DNA of 64,000 nt from Pseudomonas sp. 21 (lineage in GTDB: Bacteria; Pseudomonadota; Gammaproteobacteria; Pseudomonadales; Pseudomonadaceae), in contig NZ_JYOA01000001.1 in assembly GCF_000955805.1 (NCBI RefSeq), forward strand, positions 285,235 to 349,234. Reading direction: 5' to 3'. The notes under the pieces are model-generated. The model was not told the DNA's origin. It worked only from the letters and a program-made list of their open reading frames with translations, and ran no database searches. Positions within the stretch are counted from its first letter, which is position 1. The number at the start of each line of letters is the position of its first letter. The position numbers and the translations under genes were made by a program. Positions 8,326 through 16,850 of the stretch are shown in pieces.

Positions 8326-9375
8326 CTACTGGGCCGCCATGATCTCGGTCACGGCGCGGGTATAGGCCTTCTGCGTCGAGCCACCCACGTCACGCAGCTG
8401 TTGCTGCTTGACCAGCTCGGCCGGCGTGGTGGTGAGGTTGGGGTACTTGGCCAGCAGGTCCGGCTTGAGGGTCGCCATCGCCGCCTGGTTGGGCACCTTG
8501 TAGAGGATGTTCTCCGCGACCCAGGCGTGGTTCGCCGGCTCCAGCATGTAGTTGATGAAGCGGTAGGCGGCCTCGGGGTTCTTCGAGCTTTTCAGCACGA
8601 CCATGGTGTCCACCCAAAGATCGGAACCCTCCTTGGGCACCACGAACTTGATCGACTCGTTGGCCTGGGTGCCGTAGTTGCACCAGCCGTCCCAGGCGTG
8701 GGCCATCAGCGCCTCGCCCGAAGCCAGCTTGGAGTAGAAGGTGGTGTCGTCGAAGGACAGCAGGCGCTTCTTGGTGGCGATCAGCTGGTCGCGCACCGCG
8801 TTGATCTGGTCCGGGTTGCCATCGTTCACCGACCAGCCGTTGGCCAGGAAGCCGGCGCCGAGCAGCCAGCGGTCGGTGGCCAGCATGGTGGTCTTGCCCT
8901 TGAGGGCGTCGGAGGGCTTGAGCAGGTCGCTCCAGCTCGAAGGCGCCGGGCTGACCTTGTCCGAGCGGTAGCAGATGCCGGTGGTGCCCCAGGTGTAAGG
9001 CACGGAGAAATGGTTGCCGACGTCGTACTCGAGTTTCTGCGCTTCGGGGTAGAGATTCTTCAGGTTCGGCACCTTGGCCGGATCGATCTCGGCGAGCAGG
9101 CCCTGCTTGTGCAGGATCTCGGCGAAGGGCGAGGAAACGAAGACCACGTCGTAGCCTTCGCCGCCGGAGGCCATGAGCTTGCCCATGATCTCTTCGTTGG
9201 TGGCGTGGAGGGATTTGTCGGCTTCAAGGCCAGTGGCCTTCTGGAACTTCTCCAGATTGTCCGGGGCCATGTAGCCGTCCCAGATGGAGATCACCAGATC
9301 CTTGGCACTGGCCGTGGTGGCGGACAGCGTGAGCGCGAGGGTTGCCCCTGCGTAGAGCATGGTCTTCAGCTTCAT
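8326..9375 (-). CDS. Periplasmic polyamine-type substrate-binding protein (PotD-like)
   Basis: A 349-residue SBP_bac_8/PotD-type protein with a Sec signal peptide (MKLKTMLYAGATLALTLSATTASA, cut before KDLVISIWDGYM). Aromatic and acidic residues typical of polyamine binders are visible (ISIWDGYM, YTWGTTGICY, AHAWDGWCNYG). An in-frame GTG at 9384 exists, but ATG 9375 has AGGTG at suitable distance and starts the signal peptide cleanly. It is the first gene of the nine-gene operon. Its promoter lies in the gap shared with the divergent FCD regulator. Confidence 0.9.
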   Translation of the reverse strand: MKLKTMLYAGATLALTLSATTASAKDLVISIWDGYMAPDNLEKFQKATGLEADKSLHATNEEIMGKLMASGGEGYDVVFVSSPFAEILHKQGLLAEIDPAKVPNLKNLYPEAQKLEYDVGNHFSVPYTWGTTGICYRSDKVSPAPSSWSDLLKPSDALKGKTTMLATDRWLLGAGFLANGWSVNDGNPDQINAVRDQLIATKKRLLSFDDTTFYSKLASGEALMAHAWDGWCNYGTQANESIKFVVPKEGSDLWVDTMVVLKSSKNPEAAYRFINYMLEPANHAWVAENILYKVPNQAAMATLKPDLLAKYPNLTTTPAELVKQQQLRDVGGSTQKAYTRAVTEIMAAQ

Positions 9376-9438
9376 CTTGCGCACCTGACGATTGGTTGTT
9401 GTTGTGTCGACGGCAGCGGAACGAAAAGCGTACTACAT

Positions 9439-9460
9439 GTCTTTTTTTCAAAATAAAAAC
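9439..9460. promoter_or_regulatory. T-tract/A-tract motif, copy 1 (candidate FCD-regulator operator)
   Basis: GTCTTTTTTTC-AAAATAAAAAC lies in the divergent gap between the binding-protein gene and the regulator. A matching element (GTGTTTTTTTTAA...AAAAAAT) sits at 10513-10534 before the second glycosyltransferase; about 15 of 22 positions agree, and in both a run of T is followed six bases later by a run of five A. Such AT-tracts stand out in this GC-rich DNA. Joint control by the regulator encoded between them is an inference. Confidence 0.45.
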
Positions 9461-9563
9461 CGAACCACTGGCGAAGTCAACCATTTCTTGCATTCTTGTT
9501 GGACCACCCACGCTGTGGCATAAGGGGCTCGCCCGTACCAAGGGCCCGCTGGAGAGCATCGGC

Positions 9564-10496
9564 TTGAGCAACGTCACTGAGAAAAAACCGCGCACCAACC
9601 ACCTGGAACTCGCCCGGCGTGTCATCGAGCACGCCCAGGACAGCGGGCTGGGCGAAGGCGACGCGCTCTCGGAACAACAGCTGGCGCGCACCTTCGGCGT
9701 GTCGCGAACGCTGATCCGCGCCGGGCTGGACCTGCTGCTGGAACAGCAACTGGTGGCCCACGAGCCGGGCAAGGGCTACCGCCTCGCCGCCGACCCTTCC
9801 GCCCAGGTGCTCGGCCCCGCCCTGCCCCAGGCCGAGGAGCAAGCGCTGGCCGCCTCGGTGCTGCGCGACCGCATGGCCGGGCGCTTGGGCAACAGCCTCA
9901 GCGCCAGCGAGCTGATGCGCCGCTACGACATCGGCCGCGCCGCCGCGCAGAAGGTGCTGGCGCAGCTCAGCGAAGACCAGGTGCTGGAGCGCGGCGCCGG
10001 GCAGAGCTGGTCGTTCCGCCCGCTGCTGAACAATCTCGCGGCGCTGGAAGACAGCCTGCGTTACCGCCTGATCCTGGAGCCCGAGGCACTGCTGGCACCC
10101 GGCTTCGACCCGGATCTGGCGCGCCTCGCCCTGCTGCGCGGCGCCATGGAAGACCTGCTCGGCGCGCCCATCGAGCGCTTCGACGTGGCGCAGTTCCGCG
10201 AACTGGACATCGGCTTCCACGAGCTGATCGCACAGGGCTGCGGCAATCGCTTCGTGGGTGACTCGCTGCTGCAGCACCAGCGCCTGCGCCGCCTGCCCAA
10301 CCTGCTGCCGATGGTCAGCGTGCACCGCTTGCAGGAAGCCCTGCGCGAGCACCTGAAGATCATCGAGCAGATCGAGCGTGGCCAGCTGGAAGTCGCCGCG
10401 GACCTCATGCGCCTGCACCTGCGGCTGTCCTTCGCACAGCGCCCGCAGACCGCCAACCGCGGGATTCCGCAGTCGTTCGCCCTGGGCCGTCGCTGA
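9564..10496 (+). CDS. GntR/FCD-type regulator with two N-terminal winged helices
   Basis: A 310-residue regulator. No ATG is available. TTG 9564 has GGAG nine bases ahead and begins just before the first DNA-binding domain, so it is chosen. The first wHTH is about 30-75 (LSEQQLARTFGVSRTLIRAG). A second wHTH-like segment follows at about 95-150 (LSASELMRRYDIGRAAAQKV), and then a C-terminal all-helical FCD domain with the metal-site pattern LDIGFHE ... REHLKII ... RLHLRLS (Asp and three His). FCD domains bind carboxylates, often with a divalent metal. It lies divergent from the ABC operon and just upstream of glycosyltransferase 2, so it is the probable local regulator. Confidence 0.82.
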   Translation: MSNVTEKKPRTNHLELARRVIEHAQDSGLGEGDALSEQQLARTFGVSRTLIRAGLDLLLEQQLVAHEPGKGYRLAADPSAQVLGPALPQAEEQALAASVLRDRMAGRLGNSLSASELMRRYDIGRAAAQKVLAQLSEDQVLERGAGQSWSFRPLLNNLAALEDSLRYRLILEPEALLAPGFDPDLARLALLRGAMEDLLGAPIERFDVAQFRELDIGFHELIAQGCGNRFVGDSLLQHQRLRRLPNLLPMVSVHRLQEALREHLKIIEQIERGQLEVAADLMRLHLRLSFAQRPQTANRGIPQSFALGRR

Positions 10497-10512
10497 ATAT
10501 TTTTACGTCACG

Positions 10513-10534
10513 GTGTTTTTTTTAACGAAAAAAT
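10513..10534. promoter_or_regulatory. T-tract/A-tract motif, copy 2
   Basis: Second copy of the element at 9439-9460, starting GTGTTTTTTTTAA, about 50 bp before the glycosyltransferase 2 start. Its position fits an operator or an UP-like element for this gene. The two sites bracket the regulator gene. Confidence 0.42.
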
Positions 10535-10582
10535 GCAGTATCAGTTTCACGCAGTGCCCGTGAGCAACACCCGGATGTGCCC

Positions 10583-11869
10583 ATGACGCAAAGAACAAGA
10601 ACCATCGCCTTCTTCCCCGAGGCCAGCTTCGGCGCCGCGCTGAACTGCATCGGCATCGCCCAGGCCCTGCGCGAACTCGGCGCGCGCCCGGTGTTCATCT
10701 GCCACGCGCACTTCCAGGGCATCTTCGCCGAGTACGGCTTCGCCGAGTACCCGCTGCAGCTGGACTCGCCACTCTCCGCCGCCGACCACCAGCACTACTG
10801 GGAGCGCTTCATCGAGCGCAACGTGCCCTACTTCGACCAGCCGCCCCTGGCGCAGATCGACAGCTACGTGGCGCCGGCCTGGGAAGCCATCATCGACACC
10901 GCCATCGAGTCGGAGAAACCGCTGCAGCAGTTGCTCGCCCGCCTCAAGCCGGACGCCATCGTGCTGGACAACGTGGTCAGTTTCCCGGCCATCGCCGCCG
11001 CCGGCTGCCCCTGGGTGCGCATGGTCTCCTGCGCGGAAACCGAGCTGCCCGACGCCGCCGTGCCGCCTTACCTGTCCGGTGCCAGCAGTAGCGATGCGCA
11101 GGCCTGCGAGACCTATCGCGAGCACTACCTGCAAGCGACGAAGCCGGCACACGAGCGCTTCGCCCGCTTCCTCGCCGAGTGCGGCCACCCCGCCCTGCCC
11201 GCCGGCCAGTTCCTCGAGGACTCACCCTGGCTCAACCTGCTGCTGTCGCCGACGCCGGTGCGCTACGAGCGCGAGAAACCGCTGCCGGCCGAGCACTACC
11301 TGTACCTCGACGGCTGCGTGCGCAGCGAGGCGCCGTATATCCCGCCGCAGTTCCCGCGGCACGACGATGCTCCGCTGATCTACGTCAGCTTCGGCAGCCT
11401 GGGCGCCGCCGACGTGGCGATGATGCGCCGGCTGATCGACGCCGTGGCCCGACTGCCCTACCGCTTCCTGATCAACGTCGGCGCCTACCGCGAGCACTAC
11501 GACACGGTGCCGGACAACGTCTACCTCGACAGCTGGTACCCGCAGCCGGCGGTGCTGCGCGAGTGCCAGCTGTTCATCCACCACGGCGGCAACAACAGCT
11601 TCTGCGAGGCGCTGTATTTCGGCCTGCCGTCGGTGATCATTCCCTACTGCTGGGACGGCCACGACAACGCCCGGCGCGCCGAGGAAGTCGGTGTGGCGCG
11701 CTACCTGCCGCGCTTCGAGAACCCGCTGGCGGCGCTGCCCGCCGCCCTCGCCGAACTGCTCGCGGACAGGGCCATGGCGCAACGCCTCGGCAGCGTGCGC
11801 GAGCAGATGCAGGCCTCGCGCGGCACCGAAGCCGCGGCGCGGGCGATCCTCGGCATCTGCGCTGACTGA
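10583..11869 (+). CDS. UGT-like (GT1) glycosyltransferase, paralogue of the 4070 gene
   Basis: A 428-residue GT-B enzyme closely related to the product at 4070-5374 along its whole length (IAFFPEASFGAALNCIGIAQ, YVSFGSLGA, WYPQPAV, HHGGNNSFCE, WDGHDNA). The PSPG-like donor motif is intact. In-frame GTG 10577 precedes ATG 10583; ATG is preferred, though the Shine-Dalgarno is weak (CCGGA). It reads in the same direction as the FCD regulator after an 86-bp gap with its own AT-rich element, so it may have its own promoter. Two paralogues suggest successive or alternative glycosylations of one compound. Donor and acceptor are unknown. Confidence 0.87.
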   Translation: MTQRTRTIAFFPEASFGAALNCIGIAQALRELGARPVFICHAHFQGIFAEYGFAEYPLQLDSPLSAADHQHYWERFIERNVPYFDQPPLAQIDSYVAPAWEAIIDTAIESEKPLQQLLARLKPDAIVLDNVVSFPAIAAAGCPWVRMVSCAETELPDAAVPPYLSGASSSDAQACETYREHYLQATKPAHERFARFLAECGHPALPAGQFLEDSPWLNLLLSPTPVRYEREKPLPAEHYLYLDGCVRSEAPYIPPQFPRHDDAPLIYVSFGSLGAADVAMMRRLIDAVARLPYRFLINVGAYREHYDTVPDNVYLDSWYPQPAVLRECQLFIHHGGNNSFCEALYFGLPSVIIPYCWDGHDNARRAEEVGVARYLPRFENPLAALPAALAELLADRAMAQRLGSVREQMQASRGTEAAARAILGICAD

Positions 11870-11962
11870 GCACTGATTGGCACTGTCGAAGTGCCCGCGA
11901 TTGGCTCTCTGCCACGGACCATTCCACCCGTAAGCTGGGCTCCAGCCACCCTGGAGCCCGGC

Positions 11963-12505
11963 ATGACCGCCTTCGATGACCAGCCGACCCTGCTCGGCGA
12001 CACCCTGCAATTGCGCCCGCTGCGCGCCGATGATTTCGACGCGCGGTTCGCCGCCGCCAACTCGCCGGAAACCTGGGCCGGCCACCCGGCCACCGAGCGC
12101 TATCGGCGCGAGGTGTTCGAGCCCTACTTCCAGTTCCTGGCACAGGCCGGGGGCTGCCTGCTGGTCGTCGACCGGCAGAGCGGCGAAGCCATCGGCTGCT
12201 CGCGCTACTACCCGGTGCCGGACCAGCCGGCCGACATCGGCATCGGCTTCACCTTCATCAATCACCGCTACTGGGGCGGCGCGACCAACCGCGAGCTGAA
12301 GACACTGATGCTCGGCCACGCCTTCCAGCGTTTTGAGCGCGTGTGGTTCCACATCGCGCCGAGCAATATCCGCTCGCAGAAGGGCACGGCAAAGCTGGGC
12401 GCGACGCTGGCGTACCAGGCGGAACTGGACCTCTCCGGCACCCCCACGCCGTGGCTCTGCTATGAGCTGCCGCGCGAACGCTGGACAAGCGCCGCGGGCG
12501 ACTAG
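11963..12505 (+). CDS. GNAT family N-acetyltransferase (RimJ/RimL type)
   Basis: A 180-residue GNAT: N-terminal LLGDTLQLRPLRADDFDARF, beta4 region GEAIGCSRYY, and the C-terminal NIRSQKGTAKLGATL helix (N-x-R-S-x-x-x-x-x-K-L-G-A) near the acetyl-CoA site. GGAG lies eight bases before ATG 11963. A small hairpin (GGCACT...AGTGCC, 11879-11895) lies between the glycosyltransferase stop and this gene. It is convergent with the DUF1254 gene, only 6 bp away. The substrate is unknown. Confidence 0.84.
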   Translation: MTAFDDQPTLLGDTLQLRPLRADDFDARFAAANSPETWAGHPATERYRREVFEPYFQFLAQAGGCLLVVDRQSGEAIGCSRYYPVPDQPADIGIGFTFINHRYWGGATNRELKTLMLGHAFQRFERVWFHIAPSNIRSQKGTAKLGATLAYQAELDLSGTPTPWLCYELPRERWTSAAGD

Positions 12506-12511
12506 CCGAGT

Positions 12512-13918
12512 TCAGACGCGCTCGATGCCCGGCATCTGCCACTGCCCATCCACCACGCGCTGTTCCGGTCCGTAGAGGCGCAGGATCAGGTTGTACGGCC
12601 CCTGTCGGGTCGACGGCAGCCAGTTCGCCTGATGGTCCTGGCCGGGTGAGTCAGCCTGGATGTACAGCGTCACCCCACCATCGGCATCGTGCACCAGGGG
12701 ATCACGGCTGCTCAGGCAGTAGCGCTGGATCGGGTTATCGACCAGCTGGCGGTCGGGCAGATCGTAGAGCGTCAGCGACCAGAACTCCCTGGCCGGCGGC
12801 AACTGCCCCGGTGCGAAGCGCAGGCGATAGCGCTGTCCGCCCTGCAGCGGCTGCTGCGTACTGTCCTTGCGGCTGCCGAGGTAGATCGCCTCTTCCACAC
12901 TGTTGCCATAGATGCCACTGGCCGCCGCCGCGGCGCGGCTCAGGTAGTCGTTGTGCATCGCCGCGCGGGTGCCGAACAGGCCGGCGGATGAGCGCAGGGT
13001 GGCGCCCTTGGCCTTCAGTTCCTCCACGCCCTGCTGGATGCCGGCGGCCAGTGACTGGCGCTGGGCCGGGCCCAGTGTGGCGGGGTTGAACGGCAGCCCC
13101 GCTCCGATGCCGGCGCGAGCGAAACGCTGGCGCAGCTCCACCTCGCTCGGGTCCACCGGGCAGAAGGCGAGGATCTGGTTCAGGTGCGCAATGAATCCCG
13201 CGCCGAGATCGCGCGGCAGTTCCCACTGCAGCCATTGCACCGCCGGCGCGGCAGCGGGCGCCGAGCGACCGGCGAAGTCATGCAGCGCGCGCAGCCGGTA
13301 TTGCTGCTGGAGTTCGCGTACCGCCGGCAGGTCGTCGGCGCTGCGCAGGCCGGTGCGCCCCAGGACCATGGCAATCTGCGTCTCGCTGCGCAGCACCTGG
13401 CGAATGCCGGCGGGCGTCTCGCCTTGCCAGTCAGGCCCGGCAATCAGATAGTCGCCTGCGGCACGGCCGGTGCTGAGCACGCCGACATAGCCGAAGTTGA
13501 AGGTGTACTGGTCCACCAACTGGTGCACGTAGTAACGATCGTCCGCCACTGCGGGCACGCTGAGCACCCAGGGTTCGGCGCGCAGGTCGAGCCAGGCCCA
13601 GGAATACGGCGTGTCGTTGTTGGGGGTTACCACGTCGCGATTCTTCGGGGTGAAGAGTTCGCTGTAATGGCGGAACACGCCGAAACCGCCGACGTACTCG
13701 GGCGAAGCGGCATCCAGTGCCTGCTTCTGCATCGTCTGGTAATGCATCAGCATCGGGTAGGCGTAGATCCACGTCTGGCGGACGATGTCCTGGTACTCGG
13801 CCGGGTCGCTCTCCAGTGCGGCGGGGGCAGCCAGCAGCCAGCTCGGCATGCAGCCCAGGCCAAGGCCGAGCGCGCCGCTGGCGCCGAGGAAGCGGCGGCG
13901 GGTCAGAATCGGGGGCAT
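12512..13918 (-). CDS. DUF1254/DUF1214 domain protein with Tat-like signal
   Basis: A 468-residue exported protein with N-terminal DUF1254 (about 45-175, TWIYAYPM; PNNDTPYSWAWLDL) and C-terminal DUF1214 (about 345-455, FAPGQLPPAREFWSLTLYD). The N-terminus TRRRFLGASGALGLGLGC carries a twin-arginine-like R-R-x-F-L motif and a hydrophobic core, so Tat export is likely. AGGAG precedes ATG 13918. It lies 3 bp after a paralogue in the same direction. The biochemical function of these domains is not established. Confidence 0.85.
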   Translation of the reverse strand: MPPILTRRRFLGASGALGLGLGCMPSWLLAAPAALESDPAEYQDIVRQTWIYAYPMLMHYQTMQKQALDAASPEYVGGFGVFRHYSELFTPKNRDVVTPNNDTPYSWAWLDLRAEPWVLSVPAVADDRYYVHQLVDQYTFNFGYVGVLSTGRAAGDYLIAGPDWQGETPAGIRQVLRSETQIAMVLGRTGLRSADDLPAVRELQQQYRLRALHDFAGRSAPAAAPAVQWLQWELPRDLGAGFIAHLNQILAFCPVDPSEVELRQRFARAGIGAGLPFNPATLGPAQRQSLAAGIQQGVEELKAKGATLRSSAGLFGTRAAMHNDYLSRAAAAASGIYGNSVEEAIYLGSRKDSTQQPLQGGQRYRLRFAPGQLPPAREFWSLTLYDLPDRQLVDNPIQRYCLSSRDPLVHDADGGVTLYIQADSPGQDHQANWLPSTRQGPYNLILRLYGPEQRVVDGQWQMPGIERV

Positions 13919-13921
13919 GGC

Positions 13922-15265
13922 TTACTCCTGGCTGTTGACGGGCTGCACGGCCGGCGGCTGGTAGTCGCCCTTGAGCGCTTTCTCCTGCGGCAGGTACATG
14001 CGCAGGATCAGGTTGAACGGCCCCTGCGGCGCCGGCAGCCAGTTGTCGCTGCTGGCCGGCTGGGCATGCTGGATGCTCAGGGTCAGGCCACCGTCGGCAT
14101 CCCGTTTCAGATTGCTGGCACTGTTGATGGCGTAGCGGTTGAGTGCGTTGGCCGAGAGCATCTGGGTCTTGCCGTCGTAGAGCGTGAGAGACCAGAAAGC
14201 GTCCACCGGCGGCAACTGGCCGGGAGCGAAGTGCAGGCTGTACGCGCGGCTGCCATCGAGCGCCTGCCCGGCAGCATCGACACGGGTGAGCGGGTACATC
14301 GCCTCCGCCGGGTCGTTGGCGTAGATGTACTTCCAGGCGACCGCCGCCCGCGTCAGGTCGTCATTGCCGTAGTGCCCGATGTTCGCCGGAGAGCTCTGCC
14401 AGCCATTGACCGGAGCGGCGAAGCGCTCGGTGGCGGAGCGGATCTTTTCACGCCCGGCCTCGGCACCCTGCTGCACGGCCTGGGCGATGTCTGCCGGCAG
14501 TTGCTTCGCGTCGAATGGCTTGCCGGTGCCCACGCCGATCTGCGCGAACTGCTTCAGGCGCTCTTGCTCGTCAGCATTCCACGCATGCCATGTCGACAGC
14601 CCGTTGAAATCGATGAAGGCGTTTTCCGCCGGGCCTTCCTTGGTCGCCAGGTACTCGGGCACATCCATCTTGTGCGGCAGCAGCGTCGGTTGGGTGCTGC
14701 GCAACTTGTAGCCGTCCATCACGGCCTTGGCTGCGTCGAGATCGGCCTCGCCCTCCACGGCGGTACGGCCGAGCAGGAAGACGATGCGGCTGGGCGAGCG
14801 GATCACCTTGCCACTGAAGCCTTCGGGCTGTCGGCCATCCCAGTCGGGGCCGGCGATCAGGAAGCTGCCGGCCTCCCGGCCGGTGGCGCGGGTGCCGATG
14901 TAGTCGAGGTTGTTGGTGCGCATGTCGATCAGCTGGAAGCTGTAGTAGCGCTGCGGCACCGCCGGCACGTCGAGGACTACCGGGTGCTCGCGCAGGTCGA
15001 GCAGCGCATAGGAGTACAACGTATCGTTGTTCGGCGAGACCACGGTGCGGTCTTCCGGGCCGAGCAGCGTGGTCTTGTTGTACAGGTAGTTGACCGGCAG
15101 CTTGGCGGCGATGGCCTGCAGGGTCTTGCCGTGTTCGGCCGTGGCGAAGGCGAACAGGTAGGCCTCTTCGGCCAGGTCACGCGCCTGCTGCGCAGTGGGC
15201 GCTACGGCCCAGGCGTGGCCGGCGAACAGGGGCAGGATGGCGAGTGCGGGCAGCCAGTGGCGCAT
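13922..15265 (-). CDS. DUF1254/DUF1214 domain protein, Sec-exported paralogue
   Basis: A 447-residue paralogue of its downstream neighbour (PNNDTLYSYALLDLREHP; FAPGQLPPVDAFWSLTLYD) with an ordinary Sec signal (MRHWLPALAILPLFAGHAWA) instead of the Tat-like one. ATG 15265 has GAGGAA seven bases upstream, which decides it over upstream in-frame codons. The tandem hairpins at 15421-15475 separate it from the DUF1329 gene, though all run in the same direction. The function is unknown. Confidence 0.85.
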   Translation of the reverse strand: MRHWLPALAILPLFAGHAWAVAPTAQQARDLAEEAYLFAFATAEHGKTLQAIAAKLPVNYLYNKTTLLGPEDRTVVSPNNDTLYSYALLDLREHPVVLDVPAVPQRYYSFQLIDMRTNNLDYIGTRATGREAGSFLIAGPDWDGRQPEGFSGKVIRSPSRIVFLLGRTAVEGEADLDAAKAVMDGYKLRSTQPTLLPHKMDVPEYLATKEGPAENAFIDFNGLSTWHAWNADEQERLKQFAQIGVGTGKPFDAKQLPADIAQAVQQGAEAGREKIRSATERFAAPVNGWQSSPANIGHYGNDDLTRAAVAWKYIYANDPAEAMYPLTRVDAAGQALDGSRAYSLHFAPGQLPPVDAFWSLTLYDGKTQMLSANALNRYAINSASNLKRDADGGLTLSIQHAQPASSDNWLPAPQGPFNLILRMYLPQEKALKGDYQPPAVQPVNSQE

Positions 15266-15420
15266 GGGGAATTCCTCGTTCTTCTTGTTGGACCGCCCGG
15301 CCATGCGGCGCCGACGGCGGGTATCGGGCCAGAGTGCGGCATTCCGCGCGGGCGGCGGTCAGCCCCAGCGGACAAAAAGCGATCACGCGCGCCGCTGGCT
15401 GGCCGGCTCCCAAACAACAA

Positions 15421-15475
15421 CGCCATCCCCAGCTTGCCGGGATGGCGCAAGAACCCCGGCCACGCCCGGCCGGGG
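15421..15475 (-). terminator. Tandem perfect hairpins
   Basis: Two perfect stems follow the DUF1329 stop on its strand: CCCCGGCC/GGCCGGGG (15454-15461 with 15468-15475) and CGCCATCCC/GGGATGGCG (15421-15429 with 15439-15447). No clear U-run follows, so either a Rho-assisted terminator or an mRNA 3' stabiliser is possible. It probably limits read-through from the DUF1302-DUF1329 unit into the DUF1254 pair. Confidence 0.55.
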
Positions 15476-15489
15476 CAAGGAGCGCAACG

Positions 15490-16839
15490 CTACTTCGCCC
15501 AGCGGCGCAGGTCGGACGGAGTGTAGTCGCTCATCTTCGCGTGCTGGCCGGTCTTCAGGCCGCTGTTCTCTTCGTTCATCAGGCCGTTGACGAAGTAACG
15601 CCCGCTGATCAGGTCATAGGCCGCCGCCAGCGCCTCGTAGGTGAACTGCTTGTCGTAGTACGGCATGGCGTGGGACTGGTAGTTGCGCCACAGTTCGCCA
15701 CGGCTGTCGTAGAGCTCGCCGAGGAGGATGTTCCAGCTGTCCTCGTCGAGGTAGTAGCGGCGCTTGCTGTAGACATGGCGCGCCCCCGGTTTGAGGGTCG
15801 CCTCGACGACCCAGACACGGTGCTTCTCGAAGCGCGCCAGGTCGGGGTTCAGATGGCCCGTCTTGAGGATGTCGGCGTACTTCACCGTGCGGTCGTACAG
15901 GCGGAAGCTGTTGTAGGGCACGAACAGCTCCTGCTTGCCCAGCAGCTTCCAGTCATAGCGGTCCGGCGCACCGTTGAAGCCATCGAGGCTGTCGGCGGTG
16001 ACCATGCCGTCGCTGTAGCGCGCGCTGTTGTCGTAGGCGATCAGCGGGGCACGGCGCACCCGGCGCTGGCCGGGAATGTACTGCCAGGCGGCGCGCGGTT
16101 CGGCGACCTGGTCCATCGGCTCATGGGTCAGCACCGCCTCGCCGGACAACCGTGCCGGCTCCAGCACGCGGGTCTTGAACAGGTACAGCAGGTTGGCGCC
16201 CGGCGGCAGGTCGTCGACGGTCTCCGCGTAGTTCATGTCGGTCTGCGAGCGGACCAGGCTGTAGACGCCGTTCTCCTTCACGTTGGCCGAACTGAAGGTG
16301 CGCTCGATACTGCCGCCACGGTAGCGGGTGATGTGGTTCCAGATCGCCTCGACGCCTTCGCTGGGCAGCGGGAAAGGCACGCCGCGCTGGTAGTTCAGGA
16401 CACCGTTGCCGCCGTCGGCGAGCTTGGCCTTGCTGGCGTTGTCGCGAGTCGCCGCGTTGATCTCGTCAGGCAACCGCGCGCTGCGGTGGCTGGGGTAGAC
16501 GTTGATCCGGTAGGTGGTCGGATAGCGCTTGAGCATCGCCTGCTCGCCGGGGCTGAGCCACTGGCTGTATTGCCCGGCGTTGGCCGGGGTGATGCTGAAC
16601 AGCGGCTTCTCGGCGGCGTAGGGATCGGCGTAGCCGCCCTTCGCATCGACCTGCCCCGCGTCGGGTTTCAGGCCGCCATCCCAGGCAGGAATACTGCCGT
16701 CGGCGTTGCCGGCCTTCTCGGCGCCGACCGGTGTCAGGCTGTTGCCGAGGTCGGCTGGCGTATTGGCAGATGCATGGACGTGGGCGCAGAACGCCAGGCC
16801 CATGGCCAGTGCCAGGGCGGAAATGTTCGAAAGGTGCAT
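15490..16839 (-). CDS. DUF1329 domain protein (LolA/LolB-like fold, exported)
   Basis: A 449-residue exported protein with signal peptide MHLSNISALALAMGLAFCAHVHA. The DUF1329 pattern is visible: TPVGAEKAGNADGSIPAWDGG near 36-56, then GVPFPLP, and RRYYLDEDSWNILLGELYD near 380. DUF1329 proteins have a LolA-like fold and nearly always sit beside a DUF1302 outer-membrane protein, as here 11 bp downstream of it, often with an RND/MMPL exporter. A part in lipid or hydrophobic-compound traffic is family inference. GAGGAA lies seven bases before ATG 16839. Confidence 0.88.
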   Translation of the reverse strand: MHLSNISALALAMGLAFCAHVHASANTPADLGNSLTPVGAEKAGNADGSIPAWDGGLKPDAGQVDAKGGYADPYAAEKPLFSITPANAGQYSQWLSPGEQAMLKRYPTTYRINVYPSHRSARLPDEINAATRDNASKAKLADGGNGVLNYQRGVPFPLPSEGVEAIWNHITRYRGGSIERTFSSANVKENGVYSLVRSQTDMNYAETVDDLPPGANLLYLFKTRVLEPARLSGEAVLTHEPMDQVAEPRAAWQYIPGQRRVRRAPLIAYDNSARYSDGMVTADSLDGFNGAPDRYDWKLLGKQELFVPYNSFRLYDRTVKYADILKTGHLNPDLARFEKHRVWVVEATLKPGARHVYSKRRYYLDEDSWNILLGELYDSRGELWRNYQSHAMPYYDKQFTYEALAAAYDLISGRYFVNGLMNEENSGLKTGQHAKMSDYTPSDLRRWAK

Positions 16840-16850
16840 GGGGCGGTTCC

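Noticed and set aside
11879-11895. Small hairpin GGCACT...AGTGCC as terminator of glycosyltransferase 2
   Set aside because: The 6-bp stem without U-tract is too weak to call as a separate feature.
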